From contig AP024673.1 of NCBI GenBank assembly GCA_025998675.1, forward strand, positions 523,221-587,220: a DNA stretch of 64,000 bases. The letters are read 5' to 3'. Shown piece by piece: positions 35,233 to 44,098 of the stretch. Positions within the stretch are counted from its first letter, which is position 1; each line of letters begins with the position of its first letter. This DNA comes from Fimbriimonadales bacterium (GTDB lineage Bacteria; Armatimonadota; Fimbriimonadia; Fimbriimonadales; GBS-DC). A program made the translations under genes and the position numbers. The notes under the pieces were generated by a model. It made no database searches and had not been told where the DNA came from. It saw only the letters and a program-made list of their open reading frames with translations.

Positions 35233-36096
35233 ATGATGGAACCGAGAGTGCATTGTCCCGAATGGGAGGAGAAGCTGAGCCTTTATGTCGATGGGTTGTT
35301 GAACCCGTTCGATGAGAACGCGGTGGAGGCGCATATTGCCCGCTGTGGCGCGTGCCGTGCGACGGTTGAGCTGTGGCGCGCGGTGGGTCAATCGGTGCGT
35401 CGGTTGCCGCGTGAGTTGCCGCCGCCCGACCTGCGTGAGGCGATTCTGGCGTCCACAACGCGCCGTCGGTCGAGAGCGCGTCGCTGGGTTTTCGGCTGGC
35501 GCACGCTTGCGCCGGCGCTTGGGCTTGCAGTAGGGCTGGCGTGGTGGACGCTCCCGCGCCCTGTGAATGACCCCACGCCGACCGTCGCAACTGTCCCGCT
35601 GCCGCGCGTGGAGACGACCCTTCCGCTGGCGCCCGCGCCTGTGAGCAATGAAACGGAGGCGTCGCCTCAGACGCCGCTGGTGATTGTGCTGCAGTCGTCG
35701 CCTGCGTTCCGCACCGCGTCGCCTGCGCCGCGCTGGACGCCCAACACGCGCCTCAGCCCCGCGCCCAACCCGCAGGAGAGCGCGCCGCCCGTCATCGTGT
35801 GGAACGACTCCGCCCCGCGCTTCACGCCGACCGGCGCAACGCGCCCGACGATTATCACGGAAGTCGCCGAGCCGACGGAGGACTCATTAAACGCGCCGCT
35901 TCCTATCGCCTCGCTAACGAACCCGGGACCGAGCGAACCTGCGACCGCCGTCGCCACCCGCGACCTGACCGACTGGCTGGTGCGCCTGAATCAGCAACTC
36001 CGTGAGGAAGACCGACAACGCATCTCTGGCGCAGCGAAGCGCGAACCCAACCGAGGCGGCTTTTTCGTGCCGATTGTGAGTGTAGACCTGAAGTAA
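35233..36096 (+). CDS. Anti-sigma-factor-like membrane protein (zf-HC2)
   Basis: A 287-residue protein. The N-terminal 60 residues form a zf-HC2 zinc-binding domain, with Cys in RVHCPEWEEKLSLYVDG and the H-x3-C-x2-C motif HIARCGAC. A transmembrane helix lies near 95-115 (TLAPALGLAVGLAWWTL). The rest, about 170 residues, is Pro/Thr/Ala-rich and probably periplasmic. Such proteins normally hold an ECF sigma factor at the membrane, but no sigma gene lies beside it, so the partner is elsewhere or the role differs. A large envelope protein gene follows on the same strand. Confidence 0.8.
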   Translation: MMEPRVHCPEWEEKLSLYVDGLLNPFDENAVEAHIARCGACRATVELWRAVGQSVRRLPRELPPPDLREAILASTTRRRSRARRWVFGWRTLAPALGLAVGLAWWTLPRPVNDPTPTVATVPLPRVETTLPLAPAPVSNETEASPQTPLVIVLQSSPAFRTASPAPRWTPNTRLSPAPNPQESAPPVIVWNDSAPRFTPTGATRPTIITEVAEPTEDSLNAPLPIASLTNPGPSEPATAVATRDLTDWLVRLNQQLREEDRQRISGAAKREPNRGGFFVPIVSVDLK

Positions 36097-36156
36097 GCGG
36101 CAGGGCGTCGCGCCGTCGAAGCCGACGAGAACGCGCCAGCCGTTGTGGAGCGCACT

Positions 36157-39100
36157 GTGAGACGGATCGCGCTAATCGGGCTGATAGGGCTTGCGCTGAA
36201 CGCCTCAGCGCAGGAGAACGCGGTGCCTCTGCTGGACTTGAACGGCGCGGCGAAACCGTCTACGCCCACTGCCTCTGGCGTGATTGGGGAATCGACCGCC
36301 GATGTCATCCCTGGCAACGGCACGCGCGGTGGCTACACTACCCGCTATGCGCCCATCGTCCCGTATTCTGAATCCGTTTATGTAGACGGCAAGCGGCTCC
36401 AGCGCGATCTCGATTACTGGATTGACTACGCTTCGGGGGCGATTGCCTTCGCACAGCCTGTGCGCCGAGTCTCCACCGTGCAGGTCTACTACCGCTACGA
36501 CCCGAAAGGCAAGCGTGAGGGCGTGGTGGGCGCGTTGCCCATCCTCTCGCTTTCGTTCGGGCAGGGCGGCAGTCTGAACGCGCTTTACATGCCCGGCGTC
36601 ACGGAGACCGCGCGCGACGGAACCGCCTACCGCCTGAGTGTGTATGGCATGCAGAACGCGCTGCGCTTCGGCGGCGGCAGCCTGCAGGGGTACTTCTTCG
36701 TCGGCTCGCGCGAAGCCATCAACGCCTACGCCGCGCCCAACACGCGCGACCCGCAGAAGCCCACCATCGCGCCTTCCGAAACCGCGCAGTTTATCGTGCA
36801 GCAACTGCAGATGGACACGGGCGCGCTGCAAATCCGCGCCAACTATCAGGACATCGGCAAGGGCTTCTCCGCGCAGAAGATGCTCGGCATGCAGAGCGGG
36901 CTGGATGCGAACCAGCTGGCGGCGTGGGAGCGTGAGCGGGGCATCAGGCGCTACGACTACGCGATTGGACTGAAGCTCGGCGGCGCGTCGCTCCAGCAGA
37001 CCCAGCTGCGCATTCAGGACGACAAGGGCGCAATTGAGCAACAGGGCTGGCAGTTCGCAAGCAACTGGCTGAACCTCAACTGGACGCGACGCGAATCCGC
37101 CGCCGAGTTCCAGCGCTACAAAGACCTCGGCGACGCGCAGAAGGGCGACTGGCAGCGCGAGCGCGGACTCGTGCGCGAACAACTCGCTTCCAGCCTGCAA
37201 TTCGCGCCGAACAGCACGCTCAAGTATGACCAGCTGCTGCTCAAGCAGGGCGCGGCGCGCATCGAGCGCGATGTCTACGCGCTGGAGATGCCCTGGTTGA
37301 AGGCGTCGCGCATGCAGCAGCGGGTCGGCGAGGGGTTCACACGCTTTGGCGACCTCTCGGAGGGCGACAAAGGGCAGCTCGCGCGCGAAGTGGGCATGCA
37401 ACGCGACCAGACCCAGCTGGAAATCACGCAGCCGAATTTCAAACTCGCCGCCGCCGAGCAGGAAGTACGCTCGCCCACCGGCGCGCTGGAGCGGGAAAGC
37501 CTCAAGATAGAGACCGCGCATGTGGTGGTGGAGCATACGCACCGCGCCGTCTCGCCTGAGTTTGGCAGGTTGCCCCATCTTGCCCCGCAGGAGCATCAGC
37601 AACTGGTGGAGGAGGTGCGCCAGTTCCACGACACGGCGAACGCGGTTCCGTTCGACCCCAATCATGACCTGCCGCTGCTGATGCGCGAGCAGGGGTTGGA
37701 GCGCACGCTTCAGCGCGTGGAGGTTAAACCTGCGAAAGACCTCTCGCTGCAGATGCGTCGCTATGAGACGGCGAACCGCGCGGGCGAAGGCGACCTGAAA
37801 GGCGTCCAGTGGCAGCTGCGCACGCCGACCCTGCAACTGCGCCTGCACGAGCGCGCCGTTGCGCCGACTTTCAATCGCCTGCGCGACCTGACCCGCATCG
37901 AGCAGGCGCTGTTCCACAACGAGCAGGGCATCCACCGCTTCGACTGGGACGCCGCCATCACCACCCGACAGTTCGGGCTGGCGGTCTCACAGATGCGCGT
38001 GCGTGAGATTGGCGCCGGCTTGCATCGGCTGAGCGCGCGTCTGATCCATCCCCTCGTGGAGCTGCACTATCACCAGCGGCAGGTAGACGCCGACTTCGCG
38101 CGGGCGCACGACCTCGCCGACCCGGAGCGCGATTTCTTCGCCCAGCTGCGCGGCTACCGTCAACACGACTGGACCGCCAAACTGCGTCCCGCCCAGAACC
38201 TGCAGCTGGAGCTGTTCGGTTTTCAGGCGAGCAACCCGCTGGAAAGTATCGCCAACCGCCGCCAGCGCTATCGCGTTGTGTGGCAGCCCTTCAAAAATCT
38301 CACCTTCGGACGCCATCAGGACGCCTACGAATCGGACAAAATCGTGGAGCGCCTCTATCAGGATGAGTACGACCGCAGCGACCTGCAGTACCAGCTGGGC
38401 TGGGGGCAGCTGAACGCCTATCAAGAGCGTCGGCGCATCGGCGGCACGCTGGCGAACCCCCTCTATCAGGACTCCGAGTTCTGGCGCTTTCAATCGAGCG
38501 CGGTGCGCAACTTGAACCTCGCGCTGGAGGAGCGGCGCACGACGGCGACGGGCGCGCCCAGTGAGCGCTATCGGCACTATCAGACCGCCTACACGCTCAA
38601 CCCGCGCACGAAACTGCAACTGGCGCATATGGAAGCCAACCGCGAGGGCGCGCCCGACGAGAGCGCACAACAAATCGGGCTGGAGTACGAACTCAAGCCG
38701 GGCGCGAAGCTCACCTTCTCCGAGACCCGTCAGGCGAAAGAGGGCGCAAACGGCAACCGCGTGCTGTCGGCGGGGCTGACCCAGACCGCCTTCGGCGTGC
38801 TGAGCATCGGCGGCGTGTATCAGGAGCAGCGCATCGACCGCACCAACACCCGCGCCCAGAGCCAGGTGGTCGTCCAGAGCGCGAAGCCGTTCAGCTTTCT
38901 GGGGCTGCAGGAGTTCCAGTTCGATTTCCGCTACGGCGCGCTGGCGGATCGCGGGATGTGGCATCAGGAGAACAAGCACTTCACGGCGCAAGCCGTCGCA
39001 CTGCGCCACAAACTCGCGGGCGGCTATGTCGGGCTGTATGTGCCGGGGCAGGGGCGCGCTGTGGATCGCTACTATCAGCTCGAATCGCCGCCCCATCCGC

Positions 39101-39633
39101 TGCTCACCTACCGCCTGCTGTATAAGACGCGCACCTATCAGGACGGCAGGCTGTTCCTGGTGCGCCACTACAACTTCGCCTACAAGCTGGACGGGCGGCT
39201 GACGCTCACGCACGAGTTCCAGACCCACCCTGAACAGGCGAACGCGCAGGTGGTGCTGGGCTCCGTGCTGCAGCCGACGGGCTTCTCGGCGTGGGGGCTG
39301 GAGTGGCGCTGGACGCCCCGAATCATGCTGCGCGGCGACTACCGTATCGAGTGGAACGACCAGCAGAACCGCCGCACGCGGCGCGGCGGGCTGACCCTCA
39401 GCGCGAACCAGAGCGACGGGCTGCAATACAGCTTCGGCTACCGCGTCGACTCCGAGCGGTTCGGCGCGCGCAACGCGATTGCGCACACCTTCTTCCTCTC
39501 CACCGAGCGCAAGCTGGACTCGGAGAACTTCCTGATGTTCGGCTTCCAGTGGACGCATTACGAGCGTCGCCCCGACGCGAGCATCCCGCGCGACCAGCAA
39601 CGCCTCGTGCTGGAATGGCGCAAGCCGTTTTGA
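36157..39633 (+). CDS. Large exported envelope protein with a spaced repeat, probably outer membrane
   Basis: A 1,158-residue exported protein. The GTG at 36157 has GGAG six bases upstream and gives the signal peptide MRRIALIGLIGLALNASAQ; a longer frame starts at 36145. The start of the mature chain has ESVYVDGKRLQRDLDYWIDY, a surface-protein motif. Alternating polar/aromatic strands and an end in RLVLEWRKPF, with a terminal Phe, suggest a beta barrel. Between residues 325 and 660 a motif of the form F-x-R-x2-(D/H)-L followed by charged residues recurs at least five times (FQRYKDL, FTRFGDL, FGRLPHL, FNRLRDL, FARAHDL). No known family was recognised. Confidence 0.7.
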   Translation: MRRIALIGLIGLALNASAQENAVPLLDLNGAAKPSTPTASGVIGESTADVIPGNGTRGGYTTRYAPIVPYSESVYVDGKRLQRDLDYWIDYASGAIAFAQPVRRVSTVQVYYRYDPKGKREGVVGALPILSLSFGQGGSLNALYMPGVTETARDGTAYRLSVYGMQNALRFGGGSLQGYFFVGSREAINAYAAPNTRDPQKPTIAPSETAQFIVQQLQMDTGALQIRANYQDIGKGFSAQKMLGMQSGLDANQLAAWERERGIRRYDYAIGLKLGGASLQQTQLRIQDDKGAIEQQGWQFASNWLNLNWTRRESAAEFQRYKDLGDAQKGDWQRERGLVREQLASSLQFAPNSTLKYDQLLLKQGAARIERDVYALEMPWLKASRMQQRVGEGFTRFGDLSEGDKGQLAREVGMQRDQTQLEITQPNFKLAAAEQEVRSPTGALERESLKIETAHVVVEHTHRAVSPEFGRLPHLAPQEHQQLVEEVRQFHDTANAVPFDPNHDLPLLMREQGLERTLQRVEVKPAKDLSLQMRRYETANRAGEGDLKGVQWQLRTPTLQLRLHERAVAPTFNRLRDLTRIEQALFHNEQGIHRFDWDAAITTRQFGLAVSQMRVREIGAGLHRLSARLIHPLVELHYHQRQVDADFARAHDLADPERDFFAQLRGYRQHDWTAKLRPAQNLQLELFGFQASNPLESIANRRQRYRVVWQPFKNLTFGRHQDAYESDKIVERLYQDEYDRSDLQYQLGWGQLNAYQERRRIGGTLANPLYQDSEFWRFQSSAVRNLNLALEERRTTATGAPSERYRHYQTAYTLNPRTKLQLAHMEANREGAPDESAQQIGLEYELKPGAKLTFSETRQAKEGANGNRVLSAGLTQTAFGVLSIGGVYQEQRIDRTNTRAQSQVVVQSAKPFSFLGLQEFQFDFRYGALADRGMWHQENKHFTAQAVALRHKLAGGYVGLYVPGQGRAVDRYYQLESPPHPLLTYRLLYKTRTYQDGRLFLVRHYNFAYKLDGRLTLTHEFQTHPEQANAQVVLGSVLQPTGFSAWGLEWRWTPRIMLRGDYRIEWNDQQNRRTRRGGLTLSANQSDGLQYSFGYRVDSERFGARNAIAHTFFLSTERKLDSENFLMFGFQWTHYERRPDASIPRDQQRLVLEWRKPF

Positions 39634-39714
39634 GAGGGGAGGCGCGCTCAGCGTCGCCGATGGGTAGAATTCTCTGCGAGCGCAGGAAAACCCCGCGCCG
39701 CGAGTGTTAGGGCT

Positions 39715-40593
39715 ATGTTCAAGTTGATACAGGGCGATTGCTTAGACGCACTGGACGCTATCCAATCGCAGGGCATTCAGGTAGCCCTGACCTTCTTGGA
39801 CCCACCCTTCAATCAGGGAAAAGAGTACGCTTATTTTGACGATGACCAGCCAGAACCTCTCTACTGGGAGTGGCTGAGGCAGGTATGCCGCAAGGTCTAT
39901 GCGTGTACCGAAGCGGGCGGCGCGTTGTACCTGATGCACCGCGAGAAAAACGCCGAATGGGTACTGCGAACCGTGCGCGAGACGGGCTGGACCCTGCAGA
40001 ATCTGATTATCTGGCTCAAAAAGACCTCCGCTGTACCCAACACACAGCGGTTCGGCAAACAGTACCAGATTATCGCATTCGCAACTAAAGGGACGCGCCC
40101 ACGCTGTTTCCATCGGCTGCGGATTGACCTGCCACCCGAACCCAACTACAAGTTTCCCCGCGCCGACGGCGTCTTCGTGACGGACTGCTGGAGCGACATT
40201 CGTGAGCTGACCTCAGGCTACTTCGCAGGCGATGAGGCGATACGGGATGCCTGCGGCGAGCGCGTTCATAAACAACAGTCGCCAGTCGCGCTTCTCCTGC
40301 GCATTCTGCTCTCGTCTACGAAACCCAACGACTGGGTGCTGGATCCGTTTGCAGGCACGGGGACAACCGCCGTTGTAGCGGAGCAGTTGGGACGCCACTG
40401 CATCGCTATTGAAGTAGACCCCGAATACACTCGTCTTATCCAGGATCGCCTGCGCCAGCGGCGCGCCGCAGACTCCATACTCCGCTGGCGCCCTTACTAC
40501 CGCTTCACGCCTGAACTGGAGGCTATCTGGCCTTCGGAAACAAGTGAACGGTGGCAACACGACTCTCAACCCGCTCTGTTCAGTGAGGGGTGA
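39715..40593 (+). CDS. DNA (N4/N6) adenine or cytosine methyltransferase of a type II RM system
   Basis: A 292-residue beta-class amino-methyltransferase. The catalytic motif IV is DPPFNQG near residue 30, and the AdoMet motif I is DPFAGTGTT near residue 220, so the order IV then I marks the beta class. It transfers a methyl from AdoMet to an exocyclic amino group of a base in a defined DNA site. It is followed with a five-base gap by a PD-(D/E)XK protein that is the likely matching endonuclease. The recognition sequence cannot be told. Codon choice is less GC-biased than in neighbours, suggesting transfer. Confidence 0.9.
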   Translation: MFKLIQGDCLDALDAIQSQGIQVALTFLDPPFNQGKEYAYFDDDQPEPLYWEWLRQVCRKVYACTEAGGALYLMHREKNAEWVLRTVRETGWTLQNLIIWLKKTSAVPNTQRFGKQYQIIAFATKGTRPRCFHRLRIDLPPEPNYKFPRADGVFVTDCWSDIRELTSGYFAGDEAIRDACGERVHKQQSPVALLLRILLSSTKPNDWVLDPFAGTGTTAVVAEQLGRHCIAIEVDPEYTRLIQDRLRQRRAADSILRWRPYYRFTPELEAIWPSETSERWQHDSQPALFSEG

Positions 40594-40597
40594 TACT

Positions 40598-41581
40598 TTG
40601 GCAATATTCAGGCTTTATTTTGATATATTGCACTACCTGCATAATCATCCAGACAAGATGCATCGGGCGTCGCTTGAGGAGATTGCGGGACAGCACACCT
40701 GCTACGCGTACTACGGCTCCCGAAAGACGCTGAAAACCGAAGTGGAGGCGCGTGCTGCCTTTCTCGCGCAACAGGGTGAAATTGCTGAGGAAGTGATTCA
40801 AAAATGGTATAATAGAAAGGATTGGGACAAAGACTCTGGAGATTTTCCCGATTTTGTGCTGGTGTATGAGAACACTGGCGCTATTGGCGACGGCGGTATT
40901 ATTGAACTAAAAGACAGCGGAGAGACCTCTATAGCGTCTTTCAACTCTACAATTCCAGAAAAGCGCAAGAAGCTGAGTGAACTGTCGCCTTCCGTGCAGA
41001 CGGCAGTTCGCTGGTATCAGGAGCGAATAAATATTCCGACTCCTGACGACGATGTTCGTGATTGCTTCTATATCGTGCGCACGAAAAAAGGTGATAAGAA
41101 CAGTGTAAGGCTTTCCATAGTAGATGGCTCTTTCTTTTCGACGATTCCGACTCAGAAATTGCTTGAAGATCTATGGCGGCAGGTTTTGCAAGAGGCGTCT
41201 TTGAAGCCGAATACACAGTGCTACAAAAAAGCGTTGAAATGCCTGTCGAGTCTCACACGCGACGAGATTGCTAAAGTACGCCGTGTGGAAGGCGCGTCCA
41301 TCAAGCCGCGTTTACGGCTTATGGCAGAGGTCGAGCAGGAGGGCAATCCTCATACCTACACTGAAATAGGCAGTCGCACTGTGAATCTGATATTCCAGTA
41401 CTCAGAGACAGGCGCTGATGGAATAGCAGAGCCACTGGTTGGTATGTTTGTGCAAGACGGCGTAGTCGCTAAAGTAATCAAGCCTGACGAACTGGAAATA
41501 GGAGGGTTCCCTGTCAAATTGCGCTATTTACAGCACAAGCGCAACGGTCGCTACACGGTGATTCAAGCGGAGAATCGCTGA
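40598..41581 (+). CDS. Putative type II restriction endonuclease
   Basis: A 327-residue protein beside the methyltransferase. The TTG at 40598 is chosen since it follows AGGGG by eight bases and comes just after the methyltransferase stop; the frame is open further upstream. A PD-(D/E)XK core is visible: PDFVLVY, then 13 residues on, IIELKDS, with Asp and the ELK pair as metal ligands and catalytic Lys. No other family was recognised. The base composition is clearly AT-richer than the flanks. Its end overlaps the convergent CHAD-like gene by 19 bases. The function is inferred from position and motif. Confidence 0.7.
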   Translation: MAIFRLYFDILHYLHNHPDKMHRASLEEIAGQHTCYAYYGSRKTLKTEVEARAAFLAQQGEIAEEVIQKWYNRKDWDKDSGDFPDFVLVYENTGAIGDGGIIELKDSGETSIASFNSTIPEKRKKLSELSPSVQTAVRWYQERINIPTPDDDVRDCFYIVRTKKGDKNSVRLSIVDGSFFSTIPTQKLLEDLWRQVLQEASLKPNTQCYKKALKCLSSLTRDEIAKVRRVEGASIKPRLRLMAEVEQEGNPHTYTEIGSRTVNLIFQYSETGADGIAEPLVGMFVQDGVVAKVIKPDELEIGGFPVKLRYLQHKRNGRYTVIQAENR

Positions 41582-42372
41582 AACTGCCCCACCAGCCACA
41601 CCCATCCCTTTTGAATGCGCGTGAACGCGCGCAGGTTGCCCGTGTGCGCCTGTTCGCGGGCGCGTTCGGCGTCCAGCAGTTCGGTCAGCAGGCGCAGCGA
41701 CCCTTCCCGAAAGCGCAGGGCGTCCAGCGTTTCGAGGCGCGCCTGCAGGTCGTTGGGGCAATCCAGCGGCAGGTTCAGCGGCGCGAGCAGGTCGCACGCA
41801 TCCAGAAGCGCGCGCGCCCGCCCGCACGGCACCGCAGGCGTCGCTGCCCCAGCCTCCAGCGCGGCAAGCTGCTCCCGACGAAAGAGTTGCCACACGCGCT
41901 GGGCATACGCGGGGTCTACCGCCTCGTCGCCGAACGATTCAATCCAGCGGCGGGAGAGTCCCCGAATTTCGCTGGGGATATGCTGTGCGTTCCAGCGTTC
42001 CCACGCACGCTGGAGCGTCTGGCGCTGGCGTTCAGAGTGCTGCTGCAGGCGGAGCAGAGCGCGCTGCACGCCCGCGCGATGTTCGGATGCGGGCTGCTGC
42101 GCGGCGACCCACTCTATCAGGCGCAGGCAGTCGTGCAGGGCGTATAAGGCGCGCAGGATTCGCCGCAGCCTGCGCTTCCAGAGCGCGACGCGCGGCGTGG
42201 GGTAGCCCCGCGCGAAGAGCGTCAGGCAGGTCTGCAGGCGGTGGGCGGCGTCCAGCGCGGCGCGCACGCCCTGAATGTCCGCAGGAACGCCCGACGCCAT
42301 GCGCTCAGACAACGCGCACAGACATTCGGTAATCCGCCGTGCGCCATACGCCTGATACCCCTCCCGTCGCAT
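41563..42372 (-). CDS. CHAD-domain-like alpha-helical protein
   Basis: A 269-residue, all-helical, Arg-rich protein. The segment AHRLQTCLTLFARGYP followed by LWKRRLRRILRALYALHDCLRLIEWVA resembles the start of CHAD domains (in which a conserved HxxRxxxRRLRxxL helix pairs with a second basic helix), and the second half repeats a similar layout. CHAD domains bind polyphosphate. The conserved His positions are only partly matched, so this is a divergent member at best. The ATG at 42372 follows AGGTACACT by six bases, a leaderless-type start. It is divergent from the HlyD gene. Confidence 0.55.
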   Translation of the reverse strand: MRREGYQAYGARRITECLCALSERMASGVPADIQGVRAALDAAHRLQTCLTLFARGYPTPRVALWKRRLRRILRALYALHDCLRLIEWVAAQQPASEHRAGVQRALLRLQQHSERQRQTLQRAWERWNAQHIPSEIRGLSRRWIESFGDEAVDPAYAQRVWQLFRREQLAALEAGAATPAVPCGRARALLDACDLLAPLNLPLDCPNDLQARLETLDALRFREGSLRLLTELLDAERAREQAHTGNLRAFTRIQKGWVWLVGQFQRFSA

Positions 42373-42378
42373 ACTGAG

Positions 42379-42401
42379 AGTGTACCTGCATAGGGTACAC
42401 T
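42379..42401. promoter_or_regulatory. Back-to-back promoters of the CHAD-like and HlyD genes
   Basis: The minus strand has GGTACACT (hexamer 42384-42379), six bases before the CHAD-like ATG. The plus strand has GGGTACACT (hexamer 42396-42401), 18 bases before the HlyD ATG, which has GGAG. Confidence 0.55.
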
Positions 42402-42419
42402 TGTGGCAGGGGACGGAGC

Positions 42420-44081
42420 ATGCGAAAAACGATCCTGGGATGTAGCATCGCGCTCGGCGCAGTGCTGATTTGTGGCGGTGTCGGCTGGATAGTCGCTGGC
42501 ACGCGCGTGAAAGCCAGCCCTACGACTGCTAATGCACGCACTTTCGTCGTCGAGCGCGGAGAGGTTTCGATTGAGGTCAGCGAGTCGGGCGCGGTAGAGC
42601 CAGTGCGCGTGGTGGAAATCAAATCGCGCGTGCCCGGACGCATCGAGACATTGCTGGTGGACGAGGGCGCGATTGTAGAGCAGGGGCAACTGCTGGCGCG
42701 CATCGACCCGCGCGAAATCAAGCAGCAGGTGGAGCAGGGCAGCGCGCAGGTCGAATCGGCGCAGGCGAGCGCCCAACGCGCCCAGATTGCGCTGGAGATG
42801 GAGGCAAAGCAGGCGCGGCTCCAGCTGCAGCAGGCGCAAATCCGCTATGAGCAGGCGCTACGCGAGGCGGAGACCCAGCCCACTCTGACCCAATCCACCC
42901 TCAAAAATGCGGAGAGCGCCCTCAAGAGCGCGCAGGAGAACCTGCGCATGCTGCGCGAGGTGAAGCACCCGCAGGAGCGCGTGGAACTGGCGAACGCTAT
43001 TCGCGACGCTGAGACGCGCCTGCAGGAAGCCCAGCGCAACTACGAACGGCTACAGAGCCTGCTGGAGAAGGGCTATGTCTCGCGCCAGCAGTTGGACGCC
43101 GCCGAGACCCAGCGCGTCGCCGCCGAGAGCCAGCTGCGCAACCTGCAGCAGCGCCAGCAGCAACTCGCCCAGCAGCACGCTATCGAGCTGGAGAACGCCC
43201 GCCTGCAGGTCGAGTCGGCGCAATCGGAGCTGGAGCGCGCCCGCGCCAGCGCGGTACAGGACGAACTCAAGCGCAAGTCGCTTGAAGCCGCCCGCACGGA
43301 GCTGGAGAACGCCCGCCTGCGCCTGCGCGAGATTGAGATGCGCCAGCTGGAGCTGAAGCAGGCGCGCGCCAGCGAGAAACAGGCGGTCAGCCAGTTCCAG
43401 AACCTGATGATTCAGCTCTCGGAGACCGATGTACGCGCGCCCATTCGCGGGGTGGTGACCCGCCGCTACCGCGAGGTCGGCGAGCTGGTGATGTCGGGCA
43501 CGACGGGCTTCGGCGAGGGCACGCCCATCCTGCAGGTCGCCGACCTGTCGCAGATGCGCGTGCGCCTCAACCTCAATGAACTCGATGTCGCCAAAGTGCG
43601 CGTCGGGATGCCCGTGGAGATTACGGTGGACGCGCTGCCCGAACGCAAGTTTCGGGGCGAGGTGCGCAAAATCGCCCCCGCCGCGCAGTCCAGCGGGCAG
43701 CAGACCAGCGCGCTGGGCGTGGTCAAATTCGCCGTCGAGGTGTACCTGAACCAGACCGACGACGCGCTGCGTCCCGGGATGACCGCGCGCTGCCGAATCC
43801 TCACCGCGCAGAAGACCAACGCGCTTCGCCTGCCGCTGGAAGCGCTTGGCAAGGAAGGCGACCGCGACTATGTGCTGCGCATCGTCCCCAACCAGACCCA
43901 ACCGAACGGCGAACCAAAGACCGAGAAGGTGTTTGTGAAGGTGGGACTGCGCAACGCGAGCCATGCCGAGATTCTGGAAGGCGTGCGCGCGGGCGATAAA
44001 GTCCTCAAGCCGCCCTTCAGTGGACCCCAGCGCCGCCAGTTCGAGTTCAGCGAGGAGCGCAGCGACGACGAAGGCGACTGA
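42420..44081 (+). CDS. HlyD/MacA-type periplasmic adaptor subunit
   Basis: A 553-residue membrane-fusion protein. One N-terminal transmembrane anchor lies near residues 7-26. A first lipoyl half-motif (IKSRVPGRIETLLVDEGAIVEQGQLLARI) precedes a long coiled-coil hairpin at about 105-320. The second lipoyl half (VRAPIRGVVTRRYREVGELV) and beta-barrel and membrane-proximal domains follow (RVGMPVEITVDALPERKFRGEV). Such adaptors link an inner-membrane ABC or RND pump to an outer-membrane channel. No pump or TolC gene is adjacent, so its partner must be elsewhere. The following gene is 17 bases downstream. Confidence 0.9.
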   Translation: MRKTILGCSIALGAVLICGGVGWIVAGTRVKASPTTANARTFVVERGEVSIEVSESGAVEPVRVVEIKSRVPGRIETLLVDEGAIVEQGQLLARIDPREIKQQVEQGSAQVESAQASAQRAQIALEMEAKQARLQLQQAQIRYEQALREAETQPTLTQSTLKNAESALKSAQENLRMLREVKHPQERVELANAIRDAETRLQEAQRNYERLQSLLEKGYVSRQQLDAAETQRVAAESQLRNLQQRQQQLAQQHAIELENARLQVESAQSELERARASAVQDELKRKSLEAARTELENARLRLREIEMRQLELKQARASEKQAVSQFQNLMIQLSETDVRAPIRGVVTRRYREVGELVMSGTTGFGEGTPILQVADLSQMRVRLNLNELDVAKVRVGMPVEITVDALPERKFRGEVRKIAPAAQSSGQQTSALGVVKFAVEVYLNQTDDALRPGMTARCRILTAQKTNALRLPLEALGKEGDRDYVLRIVPNQTQPNGEPKTEKVFVKVGLRNASHAEILEGVRAGDKVLKPPFSGPQRRQFEFSEERSDDEGD

Positions 44082-44098
44082 GGTATCCTATCGACGGG

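Noticed and set aside
36205-39600. Two long minus-strand frames (576 and 537 codons) opposite the repeat-containing envelope protein
   Set aside because: Leu/Arg/Ala-rich shadows of the sense codons with no domains; the plus strand has a signal peptide and coherent repeats.
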